From NCBI GenBank assembly GCA_963931055.1, contig OZ006987.1:1674001-1738000 (forward strand): a DNA stretch of 64,000 bases, read 5' to 3'. Source of the DNA: Coprenecus sp949297365 (lineage in GTDB: Bacteria; Bacteroidota; Bacteroidia; Bacteroidales; UBA932). The notes beneath the pieces were generated by a model. It had not been told where the DNA came from and made no database searches. It worked only from the letters and a program-made list of their open reading frames with translations. Below are positions 50,759 through 58,388 of this stretch, piece by piece (position 1 is the stretch's first letter; every line of letters starts with the position of its first letter). Position numbers and translations under genes: made by a program.

Positions 50759-52363
50759 TTATTTCTTTTTCTCCTTAGCGTGACGCTTGAATGTCTGGAT
50801 GCATTCCCTGCGGGGGATGACCACTGATACGCCTTTGTACTCCACTTCCTCACGGATGGTGTTCTTGATCTCCTCCATGTTCTTGGAAAGGGGAACGACT
50901 ACCCGGATGTGGGCGGGATCGACTCCGACTCCGGCGCAGATGCTCTCGAGCTTGCCGGTGCCGGCGGAGTCCTGACCTCCGGTCATACCGGTGGTGAGGT
51001 TGTCGGAGATGATGATCACCACGTTGGCGTTGCTGTTTACGCAGTCAAGCAGGCCGGTGATGCCGGAATGGGTGAATGTGGAGTCTCCGATGACGGCGAA
51101 AGAGGGGAACTGTCCTGCATCGGCGGCGCCTTTGGCCATGGTGATGGAGGCTCCCATGTCCACGCATGTGTTGATGGCCCTGAACGGAGGCAGCGCGCCG
51201 AGTGTGTAGCAACCTATGTCGCTGAATACGCGGGAGTTCTCGTACTCTGCAGCTACTTCATTGAGAGCGGCGTACATGTCTCTGTGGCCGCATCCCTGGC
51301 AGAGTGCGGGGGGTCTGGGCACTACTATGTCGTCCTTGGGGAAAGTCTTGTGCGGAGCAAGTCTCACGGCTGCGCGGACACAGTCGGGAGAAAGCTCCCC
51401 GGCACGTGGCAGGATACCGTTAAGACGGCCGTCCACCTGTATGTCCGAGCTGATCATGCCCTTTATCATCTCCTCTATGAGGGGCTGGCCCTCTTCCATG
51501 ACGATCACGCGGTTGATGCCCTCGGCCTCCATGGTCTTGACCAGCTTGCGGGGAATAGGATAGCGGGATATCTTGAGCACTCCGCAGGGAACTCCGTCGG
51601 GGAAGTTCTCCATCAGATAGTTGTATGCGATACCGCAGGTCACGATTGCCAGGCTTTTGTCCTCACCGGGGATGAACTTGTTGCGGGGATCGTTCAGGGC
51701 ATCGTTCTCGAAGTCCACCTGATCCTTGATGAGCTGCTCGTTGCGGACTTTGGAGTTGGCCGGGAGCAGTACCCACTGGCGGGGATTCTCGGGATAGGAT
51801 ATCGGCTTCTGGGCCAGTACGTCCTCCCTGGCCTCCACCTCGGCCCTGGAGTGGGCCATACGGGTGGTGATGCGGAGCAGAACGGGAATCCTGCGTTTCT
51901 CGGAGAACTCAAATGCGTCGCGTACCATGTCGTAGGCCTCCTGCTGTGACGAGGGCTCGAAGACAGGTATCATCGCGAACTTGCCGTAGAAACGGGAGTC
52001 CTGCTCGTTCTGGGACGAGTGCATGGACGGGTCGTCCGCGGCCACTACCACCAGACCGCCGTTGGTTCCGGTCATGGCTGAGTTGACAAATGCGTCGGCC
52101 GCTACGTTCATGCCGACGTGCTTCATGCATACAAGGGCGCGTTTGCCCATGTAGGACATACCGAGGGCCGCTTCCATGGCGGTCTTCTCGTTGGTGCACC
52201 ATTTGCAGAAGATGCGTTCAGATGCCGGGTCGGCTTTCTGACGGTTCTGGATGTATTCGGTAATCTCCGTAGACGGAGTGCCGGGATAGGCATAGACTCC
52301 GGAAATTCCTGAATGTATAGCCGCCAGGGCTATGGCTTCATCGCCAAGTAACAGTAATTTCAT
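50759..52363 (-). CDS. iorA: Indolepyruvate oxidoreductase subunit alpha
   Basis: A 534-residue TPP enzyme. The N-terminal part has GDEAIALAAIHSGISGVYAYPGTPSTEI (split across the pyrimidine-binding domain), then KHVGMNVAADAFVNSAMTG; the C-terminal TPP-binding part has CQGCGHRDMYAAL, DIGCYTLGALPPF and GDSTFTHSG. Archaeal IorA has a terminal two-cluster ferredoxin domain of about 60 residues; here the protein stops at KRHAKEKKK with no Cys-rich tail. Bacteroides homologues seem similar in length, so electrons probably go to a separate ferredoxin. Confidence 0.93.
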   Translation of the reverse strand: MKLLLLGDEAIALAAIHSGISGVYAYPGTPSTEITEYIQNRQKADPASERIFCKWCTNEKTAMEAALGMSYMGKRALVCMKHVGMNVAADAFVNSAMTGTNGGLVVVAADDPSMHSSQNEQDSRFYGKFAMIPVFEPSSQQEAYDMVRDAFEFSEKRRIPVLLRITTRMAHSRAEVEAREDVLAQKPISYPENPRQWVLLPANSKVRNEQLIKDQVDFENDALNDPRNKFIPGEDKSLAIVTCGIAYNYLMENFPDGVPCGVLKISRYPIPRKLVKTMEAEGINRVIVMEEGQPLIEEMIKGMISSDIQVDGRLNGILPRAGELSPDCVRAAVRLAPHKTFPKDDIVVPRPPALCQGCGHRDMYAALNEVAAEYENSRVFSDIGCYTLGALPPFRAINTCVDMGASITMAKGAADAGQFPSFAVIGDSTFTHSGITGLLDCVNSNANVVIIISDNLTTGMTGGQDSAGTGKLESICAGVGVDPAHIRVVVPLSKNMEEIKNTIREEVEYKGVSVVIPRRECIQTFKRHAKEKKK

Positions 52364-52412
52364 AAAACTTTATGTTATCTATCAATTTTTAAGGAAAATC
52401 TCACTAAAGTTT

Positions 52413-52443
52413 CAAAATTATAATGAATAATCGTAAAAGGCAA
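52413..52443 (-). promoter_or_regulatory. Promoter of the iorAB operon
   Basis: On the minus strand TTG at 52443-52441 and TAATTTTG at 52420-52413 are 20 bases apart. The iorA ATG is about 50 bases downstream. Confidence 0.65.
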
Positions 52444-52483
52444 AATTTTTCCCTCTAAATTATCTAAAGTCATTGAAAATGCC

Positions 52484-52491
52484 TATGTTTG
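52484..52491 (+). promoter_or_regulatory. -7 element of the panC operon promoter
   Basis: TATGTTTG matches TAnnTTTG and lies 19 bases before the panC ATG at 52511. The leader would be about a dozen bases. No clear -33 box. Confidence 0.55.
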
Positions 52492-52510
52492 CCACCAATT
52501 TTTACTGACC

Positions 52511-53356
52511 ATGAAAGTAATAAGCACAGTGGCGGAATTTGATGCCGCCCGCAAATTATTGGAAGACAAAACGGTAGGTTTCGTGCCTACCATGGGGGCC
52601 CTTCATGAGGGTCATGCATCGCTTATCCGCAGGGCCGTGTCGGAGTGCGGAGCGGTCGTAGTTTCCGACTTTGTAAATCCCACGCAGTTCAACAATAAGA
52701 CCGATTTCGAGACCTACCCCCGCAGACTGGAGGATGACGCAGCATTCATAGAGCCTATGGGTGTCTCTGTTCTGTTCGCTCCTACGGTGGAGGAAATGTA
52801 TCCCGAGGGGACTGACTATAATAAGAAGGTGTTTGACCTAGGCGGTCTGGACCGGTACGGAGAGGGACCGCGCAGGCCGGGACATTTCAACGGTATGGCG
52901 CAGGTGGTTACAAGACTTTTCGATATAGTGCGTCCGGACAGGGCTTATTTCGGAGAGAAGGACTTCCAGCAGCTGGCCATCGTGGAGTATTTTGTGAAGG
53001 CTCTCGGATACAATATTGAGATAGTGCGCTGCCCCATAGCAAGGGGAGCGGACGGACTGGCGCTCAGTTCGCGCAACAAGCTTCTGACTCCCGGACAGCG
53101 GGAGGCGGCTCCGCATATTTACCGTTCAATACTGAAGGCCAGGGATATGGTCGGCAAGATGCCCGTGGCCGAGGCCATAAGGGCTGTGGTGTCGCTGATT
53201 GACGCGGACAGCCGGCTCAGGACCGAATATGTGGAAATAATAAATTCATTAACTTTGCGTCCTGTGACGGACTGGAATGAAGCGGAGCACCTGCGGCTGA
53301 CATGCGCGGTGTATGCCGGTCAGGTCCGTCTGATTGACAACATAGAGTTGAGATAG
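52511..53356 (+). CDS. panC: Pantothenate synthetase
   Basis: A 281-residue ligase that joins pantoate and beta-alanine with ATP. Motifs: VGFVPTMGALHEGHASLIRRA (nucleotidyl-transfer HxGH type, about residues 23-43), VSDFVNPTQFN, RPGHFNGMAQVVTRLFDIV and FGEKDFQQLAI. It is directly followed by panD, which supplies its beta-alanine, so the two-step branch is in one operon. Confidence 0.97.
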   Translation: MKVISTVAEFDAARKLLEDKTVGFVPTMGALHEGHASLIRRAVSECGAVVVSDFVNPTQFNNKTDFETYPRRLEDDAAFIEPMGVSVLFAPTVEEMYPEGTDYNKKVFDLGGLDRYGEGPRRPGHFNGMAQVVTRLFDIVRPDRAYFGEKDFQQLAIVEYFVKALGYNIEIVRCPIARGADGLALSSRNKLLTPGQREAAPHIYRSILKARDMVGKMPVAEAIRAVVSLIDADSRLRTEYVEIINSLTLRPVTDWNEAEHLRLTCAVYAGQVRLIDNIELR

Positions 53357-53357
53357 A

Positions 53358-53711
53358 ATGTTTATCGAGGTTATCAAATCCAAAATCCACAGGGTGACGG
53401 TTACCCGTGCCAATCTGGACTACATCGGCAGCATCACTGTGGACAGGGCTCTGATGCGGGCCTCCGGCCTCTTCGAGGGCGAGAAGGTCTCGGTGGTCAA
53501 TGTCACCAATGGCAACCGGGTGGAGACATACGTCATCCCTGGCGAGGAAGGCAGCGGAGCCATAGAACTGAACGGTGCTGCGGCCCATCTGTTCTCGGCA
53601 GGTGATATAGTGATCATAATGTCTTATGCGATAGTGACTCCGGAAGAGGCCGCGGACTTCCGTCCCAAAGTCGTATTCCCGGATACAAGGACAAACCGGC
53701 TTGTCAAGTGA
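53358..53711 (+). CDS. panD: Aspartate 1-decarboxylase proenzyme
   Basis: A 117-residue pyruvoyl enzyme making beta-alanine from aspartate. The self-cleavage site Gly-Ser lies in LDYIGSITVDRALM (about residues 20-33; the Ser becomes the pyruvoyl group). NGAAAHLFSAGDIVIIMSYA fits the family. It starts one base after panC and overlaps the next gene by four bases. Confidence 0.97.
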   Translation: MFIEVIKSKIHRVTVTRANLDYIGSITVDRALMRASGLFEGEKVSVVNVTNGNRVETYVIPGEEGSGAIELNGAAAHLFSAGDIVIIMSYAIVTPEEAADFRPKVVFPDTRTNRLVK

Positions 53712-54742
53712 GCGGTGTCCGGTCCAAGATAAAGAAAGTCCTTCAGTGGACCCTGATGCTGGCACTTGCGGCGGTGCTGCTGTATTTCGCGTTCCGCGGA
53801 GTGAAATGGGAGGATTTTATATCGGGAGTCCGAAGCTGTAATTTCGCCTGGATTCTGGTGTCGATGCTGGCCAGTATCCTGGCGTTTGTGATAAGAGGAC
53901 TCAGATGGAGGCTTATCATGCTGCCGCTTAACCCGGCTATAACCCGCAGGGAAGCCTACGACGGTGTGACAATAGCGTATCTGACCAATTTCGCCCTGCC
54001 TCGTGCCGGTGAACTTGCCAGGTGCGGGGTTATCTCCGCTACGGGAAAGACCTCTTTCGAATCGGTGCTCGGCACTGTGGTGCTGGAGCGCAGCTGGGAT
54101 ATGGTGACATATCTGATAATCCTCTTTGTCGTCCTGCTGGCAGGAGAAAGCTCGTTCGGGCAGTTCGTGTCCGACGAGGTGTGGCAGCCTGCGGTCGATT
54201 CGATGCCGTTTGATATCCTCTGGCTGATAGGAGGCATTGCAGCCTTGTGCGTGGGGGCCTGCGTTCTGATATTCTGCTACAGGAAGCGTCTGAGCAAGTA
54301 TAAATTTTTCGCCAAGCTGTTCTCCCTGGCCAAGGGGCTGATAGGAGGTCTGACAGCCGGCCTGAAGATGAGGGGCAAGTGGAGATTCCTGCTGTACACC
54401 CTGCTGCTGTGGCTGTGTTATTGGATCATGAGTTATTCGACCATCCTGGCCATACCTCAGGTGGCCGGACTCAACTGGGTGGATGCCCTTTTCCTGATGG
54501 TGGTCGGCAGTCTCGGATGGATAGTGCCGGTGCAGGGCGGTATAGGCGCGTATCATTTCATCCTGTCCCTGGCCATGTCTTCCATATATTCCATTCCAAG
54601 GACTTCGGGCGTGATATTTGCAACTATCTCACATGAGAGCCAGGCCCTGACCATGCTGCTGTGCGGAGCGGTGTCCCTGGCCGCTATGTATATATCCAGA
54701 CGTAAAAAGGACAGACAAAAATCCAACGGTTATGAAAAATAG
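53708..54742 (+). CDS. Lysylphosphatidylglycerol synthase transmembrane-region-like protein
   Basis: A 344-residue polytopic membrane protein of the LPG synthase TM/UPF0104 family (flippase-like). It has about eight membrane helices, RGLRWRLIMLPLNP after the second and AIPQVAGLNWVDALFLMVV and VPVQGGIGAYHF later. There is no soluble aminoacyl-transferase domain, so it probably moves a lipid and does not modify it. The start is a GTG inside the panD stop (GTGA). Pairing with panC-panD is common in Bacteroidales but its meaning is unclear. Confidence 0.86.
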   Translation: MSGVRSKIKKVLQWTLMLALAAVLLYFAFRGVKWEDFISGVRSCNFAWILVSMLASILAFVIRGLRWRLIMLPLNPAITRREAYDGVTIAYLTNFALPRAGELARCGVISATGKTSFESVLGTVVLERSWDMVTYLIILFVVLLAGESSFGQFVSDEVWQPAVDSMPFDILWLIGGIAALCVGACVLIFCYRKRLSKYKFFAKLFSLAKGLIGGLTAGLKMRGKWRFLLYTLLLWLCYWIMSYSTILAIPQVAGLNWVDALFLMVVGSLGWIVPVQGGIGAYHFILSLAMSSIYSIPRTSGVIFATISHESQALTMLLCGAVSLAAMYISRRKKDRQKSNGYEK

Positions 54743-55376
54743 AATCATTACAGTGATAGTGCTGGCTCTGACGGCTTCGGCAATGGCCGGAGCGCAGACC
54801 GGACGGGTAAGGGACTCGGAATATTTTCCCCGGAACGAGGTATACGTGCAGTACGGTACGCCTTCGGTCATAGAACTGACTACAATGCTCAACTCCGAGT
54901 ACCGCTCGGAGGATTATGACGGGGATTCCCGTAATCATAAATTCTCCGGCATTGCGGCCGTAGGATACAATTTCTTCGTACATCCAAGAGTCTCCATAGG
55001 CCTGGATTTCGGCTACGGCTACGGCAGTGCGGACATGTATATAACCGATTCGGAGTTGAAGCCGATTGTGGATCCGATATTTGTCTGCCGTTCCACCATC
55101 AGCAGTTATTCGGCTCATATATCCGCTTCCTATACTTACTGGCAGCAGGGACCGATGGAATGCTCCGGCTCTCTGTATCTGGGCGTGAGCTATCAGGATG
55201 AGTCGATAGTGCAGGGCAATGAGGATTATTTTATCCCCGAGGCCAATGACCGGCTCCGGTTCTCATACCATATTACTGCCGTAAAGTTCCGTTACGGGGA
55301 GACGTTCGGCGGGTTTGCCGAGCTCGGCTTCGGCTACAGGGGACTGGTCAACGTCGGTCTGTCCATCAAGATCTGA
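54732..55376 (+). CDS. Outer-membrane beta-barrel protein, function unknown
   Basis: A 214-residue protein with a signal peptide (VIVLALTASAMAGAQ) and alternating strands with aromatic girdles: GIAAVGYNFFVHPRVSIGLDFGYGYG, then AHISASYTYWQ, then FGGFAELGFGYRGLVNVGLS. About eight strands are expected. It resembles small Bacteroidetes porin-like barrels but I recognise no specific family. It overlaps the upstream flippase-like gene by 11 bases. A TAnnTTTG box was not seen before it. Confidence 0.72.
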   Translation: MKNRIITVIVLALTASAMAGAQTGRVRDSEYFPRNEVYVQYGTPSVIELTTMLNSEYRSEDYDGDSRNHKFSGIAAVGYNFFVHPRVSIGLDFGYGYGSADMYITDSELKPIVDPIFVCRSTISSYSAHISASYTYWQQGPMECSGSLYLGVSYQDESIVQGNEDYFIPEANDRLRFSYHITAVKFRYGETFGGFAELGFGYRGLVNVGLSIKI

Positions 55377-55395
55377 TCTGAGACATCCCGGTATC

Positions 55396-56010
55396 TTACT
55401 GGAAGAGCCCGAACAGGCGGGCGTCTATCTGGTCGCAGATCTGGCTGAAATCCTCTTTCCTGTCCTCGAACCGGCAGGTGTCCACGTCTACTATCAGCAA
55501 CTCGCCCTTATAGTCGGCTATCCACTTCTCGTACCGGTCGTTCAGACCGCTGAGGTAGTCGATGCGGATGCTGTTCTCGTACTCGCGGCCGCGTTTCTGA
55601 ATCTGCGCCACCAGATTGGGGATGGACGACCGCAGGTAGATGAGCAGGTCAGGATATCCGACCATGCGCTGCATCAGTTCAAACAGGGATGAATAGTTCT
55701 CGAAGTCCCGGGTGTCCATCAGCCCCATGTCGTGCAGGTTGGGCGCGAATATCATGGCGTCCTCGTAGATGGTGCGGTCCTGTATCACGTTCTTGCCTGA
55801 GTTCTGGAACTCCACGATGTCCTTGAGCCTCTTGTTGAGGAAGTACACCTGCAGGTTGAACGACCACCGCTGCATGTCGTTGTAAAAGTCCACCAGATAA
55901 GGATTGAAGTCCACCGACTCATAGTGAGGCTCCCAGCCGTAATGCCTGGCCAGCAGCCCTGTCAGGGTGGTCTTGCCGCTGCCTATGTTGCCTGCTACCG
56001 CTATGTGCAT
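55396..56010 (-). CDS. Deoxynucleoside kinase
   Basis: A 204-residue P-loop kinase of the dNK/dGK-dCK family. The P-loop is AVAGNIGSGKTTLTGLL (about residues 4-20), followed by the DRTIYEDAMIFA motif with the DR(E/T) residues (about 79-90) and the lid RGREYENSIRIDYL. It phosphorylates deoxynucleosides in salvage; the exact base preference cannot be told. Convergent with the outer-membrane protein gene. Confidence 0.92.
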   Translation of the reverse strand: MHIAVAGNIGSGKTTLTGLLARHYGWEPHYESVDFNPYLVDFYNDMQRWSFNLQVYFLNKRLKDIVEFQNSGKNVIQDRTIYEDAMIFAPNLHDMGLMDTRDFENYSSLFELMQRMVGYPDLLIYLRSSIPNLVAQIQKRGREYENSIRIDYLSGLNDRYEKWIADYKGELLIVDVDTCRFEDRKEDFSQICDQIDARLFGLFQ

Positions 56011-56047
56011 ATTCTATTGACTTAATCTTTGTGCAAAAGTAAGGAAA

Positions 56048-57616
56048 TTATTGTGAAATCTTCCAGCCGGAGATGTTGTGTCTCTCCCGGTCGAAGTCGA
56101 TCGCGACCTTGATGACGGGCAGGCCGCAGAGGGCGAAGCGTTCCGGATACTGCTTCAGGTCGATCTGCTGCATGGCGGCCTCAGCTGAGCGGTCGAGTTT
56201 CAGCTCCACGAGGTAGAGTCTGGTGGCGGTGCGCATGACCATGTCCACTCTGCCTTTCGGGGTGCGGACTTCCACGTCCACGTAGTAGCCGAGGAGGGAG
56301 AAGATGATGTAGAGCATCTGCTGCCAGTGGCCCTCGTAACCGGTGTTGTCGGTGTAGGGGACGGTGCCGAGGAAGGTCTGGAGGAGGCGGAGGGCGCCGT
56401 CAAGGTCCTCGTTCAGGATGGCTCCGTATATTCTGGCGACGGTGGTTGAGGCCTCGGTGGTGTACGGAGGGGTGACATAGTAGGGCAGGAGGGAGCGCAT
56501 CAGGCCTATGCGCACCTCGTTGTTGGGAATATCCAGCGTGTAGAGGTCAATTATCCTGTCGTATGCCTTGATGGTGATATAGCCGCTCTGGTAGAGCAGC
56601 GGAGTTATCTCCGTCATTCTCTCCGTCGGGGCATCAAACGCCGGGGCAGGGGCTGAGTTTCCTCCTATGCGTGAGGGTGTGACGTGGAATTTTCTCATCA
56701 TCTCTATCAGGTAGGTCGGTGTGCCGCTGCCAAACCAGTAGGAGTCGAGTTTTGCGTTGGCGAAGGCCCTGAGGAGGCTGAACGGATTGTAGATGTCGGG
56801 TGAGGGCCAGGTGAAGTGGTATCCGTCGTATTTGGATTTCAGTTTGTCCAGTGTTTCCTCACGGCTCAGTTCCAGTCTCTGGGCCAGTATGTCGATGTCC
56901 GGGCTCATCTGGGTGAGCATCTCTTCCTCGGTGATGCCGCATACGGCTGCGTACTGCTCCAGCATACTGATGTTCTCCAGGTTGTTGAGCTCGCTGAAGA
57001 TACTCAACGGTGAAAACTTGGTGATACCGGTCATGAAGACGAAGCGGAGATACGGGTCGCAGGCCTTGAGCGGGCTGTAGAAATTGCGCATGACGTTGCG
57101 CAGCACCGGCAGGGTCTTGTCTTCATGCACTACGTCCAGCAGGGGTGCGTCGTATTCGTCAATCAGGATAACTACCCTCTGCCCGGTCTGCCTGTAAGCG
57201 GTTTCTATCAGATTTTTCAGTCTGAGATTAGGGTCCTTGTCTTCTGGAATTATTCCGTATTCTTTCTCGTGCCACGAGAGCTGGTTGCCCAATGCCGCCT
57301 CCAGCTGCTCTTTTTCCATGTGCTTTGCAATGCTCATGTCGAAATGCAGCACCGGATATTCCGTCCACTCCTGTTCCAGTGCCTCTATGGCGAGCCCCTG
57401 AAACAGCTCCTTCCTGCCCTGGAAGTAATATTTCAGTGTGGACACGAGGAGCGACTTGCCGAACCTCCTCGGGCGGCTCAGGAAGATGAACTTGGCATCG
57501 GAGTGCGTCATCCTGTAGACATACTCAGTCTTGTCGATATACATGAAGTTGCCCTCCGTCCTTATCTCGGCGAAGTCCTGCCGTCCTACCGGGTAAAGTC
57601 TCTGCTGTGTGTCCAT
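56048..57616 (-). CDS. AAA-ATPase-like protein with C-terminal PD-(D/E)XK nuclease-like domain
   Basis: A 522-residue protein of the widespread AAA-ATPase-like/DUF1703 type. The N-terminal signature YPVGRQDFAEIRTEGNFMYI is followed by the P-loop SRPRRFGKSLL (about residue 46), Walker B VVILIDEYDAPL (about 150) and a C-terminal nuclease-like motif VDVEVRTPKGRVDMVMRT with LYLVELKLD. These genes are often present in many copies per Bacteroidales genome; their function is unknown, and a defence or mobile origin is suspected. I used the ATG at 57616, since an ATG at 57646 lies inside the promoter. Confidence 0.88.
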   Translation of the reverse strand: MDTQQRLYPVGRQDFAEIRTEGNFMYIDKTEYVYRMTHSDAKFIFLSRPRRFGKSLLVSTLKYYFQGRKELFQGLAIEALEQEWTEYPVLHFDMSIAKHMEKEQLEAALGNQLSWHEKEYGIIPEDKDPNLRLKNLIETAYRQTGQRVVILIDEYDAPLLDVVHEDKTLPVLRNVMRNFYSPLKACDPYLRFVFMTGITKFSPLSIFSELNNLENISMLEQYAAVCGITEEEMLTQMSPDIDILAQRLELSREETLDKLKSKYDGYHFTWPSPDIYNPFSLLRAFANAKLDSYWFGSGTPTYLIEMMRKFHVTPSRIGGNSAPAPAFDAPTERMTEITPLLYQSGYITIKAYDRIIDLYTLDIPNNEVRIGLMRSLLPYYVTPPYTTEASTTVARIYGAILNEDLDGALRLLQTFLGTVPYTDNTGYEGHWQQMLYIIFSLLGYYVDVEVRTPKGRVDMVMRTATRLYLVELKLDRSAEAAMQQIDLKQYPERFALCGLPVIKVAIDFDRERHNISGWKISQ

Positions 57617-57643
57617 GGTCATGCATGTTTTCGTTTCCGACTC

Positions 57644-57651
57644 CAAATTTA
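57644..57651 (-). promoter_or_regulatory. -7 element for the AAA/PD-(D/E)XK gene
   Basis: The minus strand reads TAAATTTG. It overlaps the farthest upstream ATG (57646), which argues that translation really starts at 57616. Confidence 0.55.
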
Positions 57652-57682
57652 GTTAAAATAGCCGAGATTCGGTAAATCTTGC

Positions 57683-57690
57683 TATTTTTG
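57683..57690 (+). promoter_or_regulatory. -7 element for the MBL hydrolase-uvrA unit, only four bases from the ATG
   Basis: TATTTTTG matches TAnnTTTG fully and ends at 57690; the ATG follows at 57695. The expected transcription start would fall on or near the ATG. Confidence 0.5.
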
Positions 57691-57694
57691 CTAT

Positions 57695-58384
57695 ATGATT
57701 CAGACTTTTTATTTCAACGACCTGCGCACCTGCTGCTACGTGCTCTACGACGAGGCGGGCGAGTGCGCTATAATAGACCCTGGCTGCATCAAGCAGTCGG
57801 AGAAGGACAGACTGGTGAAGTTTGTCGAGGAGAAGCATCTGCACCCCCGGATGATACTCCAGACCCACGGCCATTTCGACCACGTGATGGGTAATGCCTT
57901 CGTGGCCTCGAAGTGGAACATACCCACATACATCGCCGCAGCCGACATCCCCCAGATAAGACGGGCAAGCTCGTACGGCAGCTATTTCGGCTATGAGTTC
58001 GGACAGCCCTCCGAGGACCTTAGGGACATGAAGGACGGCGACATCATCAACGTAGGCTCGATACAGCTGAAAGTGCTGGAGTCGCCCGGCCATACGGAAG
58101 GCGGAGTACTGCTTTATGACGAGCAGGGCGGCTATGTGTTCACAGGCGACACTCTGTTCTGCGGCAGCATAGGCCGGACAGACCTGCCGGCCGGAGATTT
58201 TGACAAACTCAGTGAGAGCATCCGGACCAAGGTGCTGCCCCTGCCCGCCGATACCGTAGTATATCCAGGGCACGGCCCCGCTACCGACATCGGACGCGAG
58301 AAGATGACCAATCCCTTCCTGGAAGACATCATAGCCAGGGAGATAGACCGGCAGCAGACTCCGGCGGAGACTCAGAACGCATAG
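57695..58384 (+). CDS. MBL-fold hydrolase, glyoxalase II-like
   Basis: A 229-residue metallo-beta-lactamase-fold protein with the metal motif ILQTHGHFDHVMGN (about residues 56-69), SPGHTEGG (about 129), FTGDTLFCGSIGRTDLP (about 148) and VYPGHGPATDIG. This pattern fits the glyoxalase II/YcbL group that cleaves thioesters such as S-lactoylglutathione-like compounds; the true substrate is unknown. uvrA starts 4 bases after it, so the two share a transcript. Confidence 0.9.
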   Translation: MIQTFYFNDLRTCCYVLYDEAGECAIIDPGCIKQSEKDRLVKFVEEKHLHPRMILQTHGHFDHVMGNAFVASKWNIPTYIAAADIPQIRRASSYGSYFGYEFGQPSEDLRDMKDGDIINVGSIQLKVLESPGHTEGGVLLYDEQGGYVFTGDTLFCGSIGRTDLPAGDFDKLSESIRTKVLPLPADTVVYPGHGPATDIGREKMTNPFLEDIIAREIDRQQTPAETQNA

Positions 58385-58388
58385 CGCG

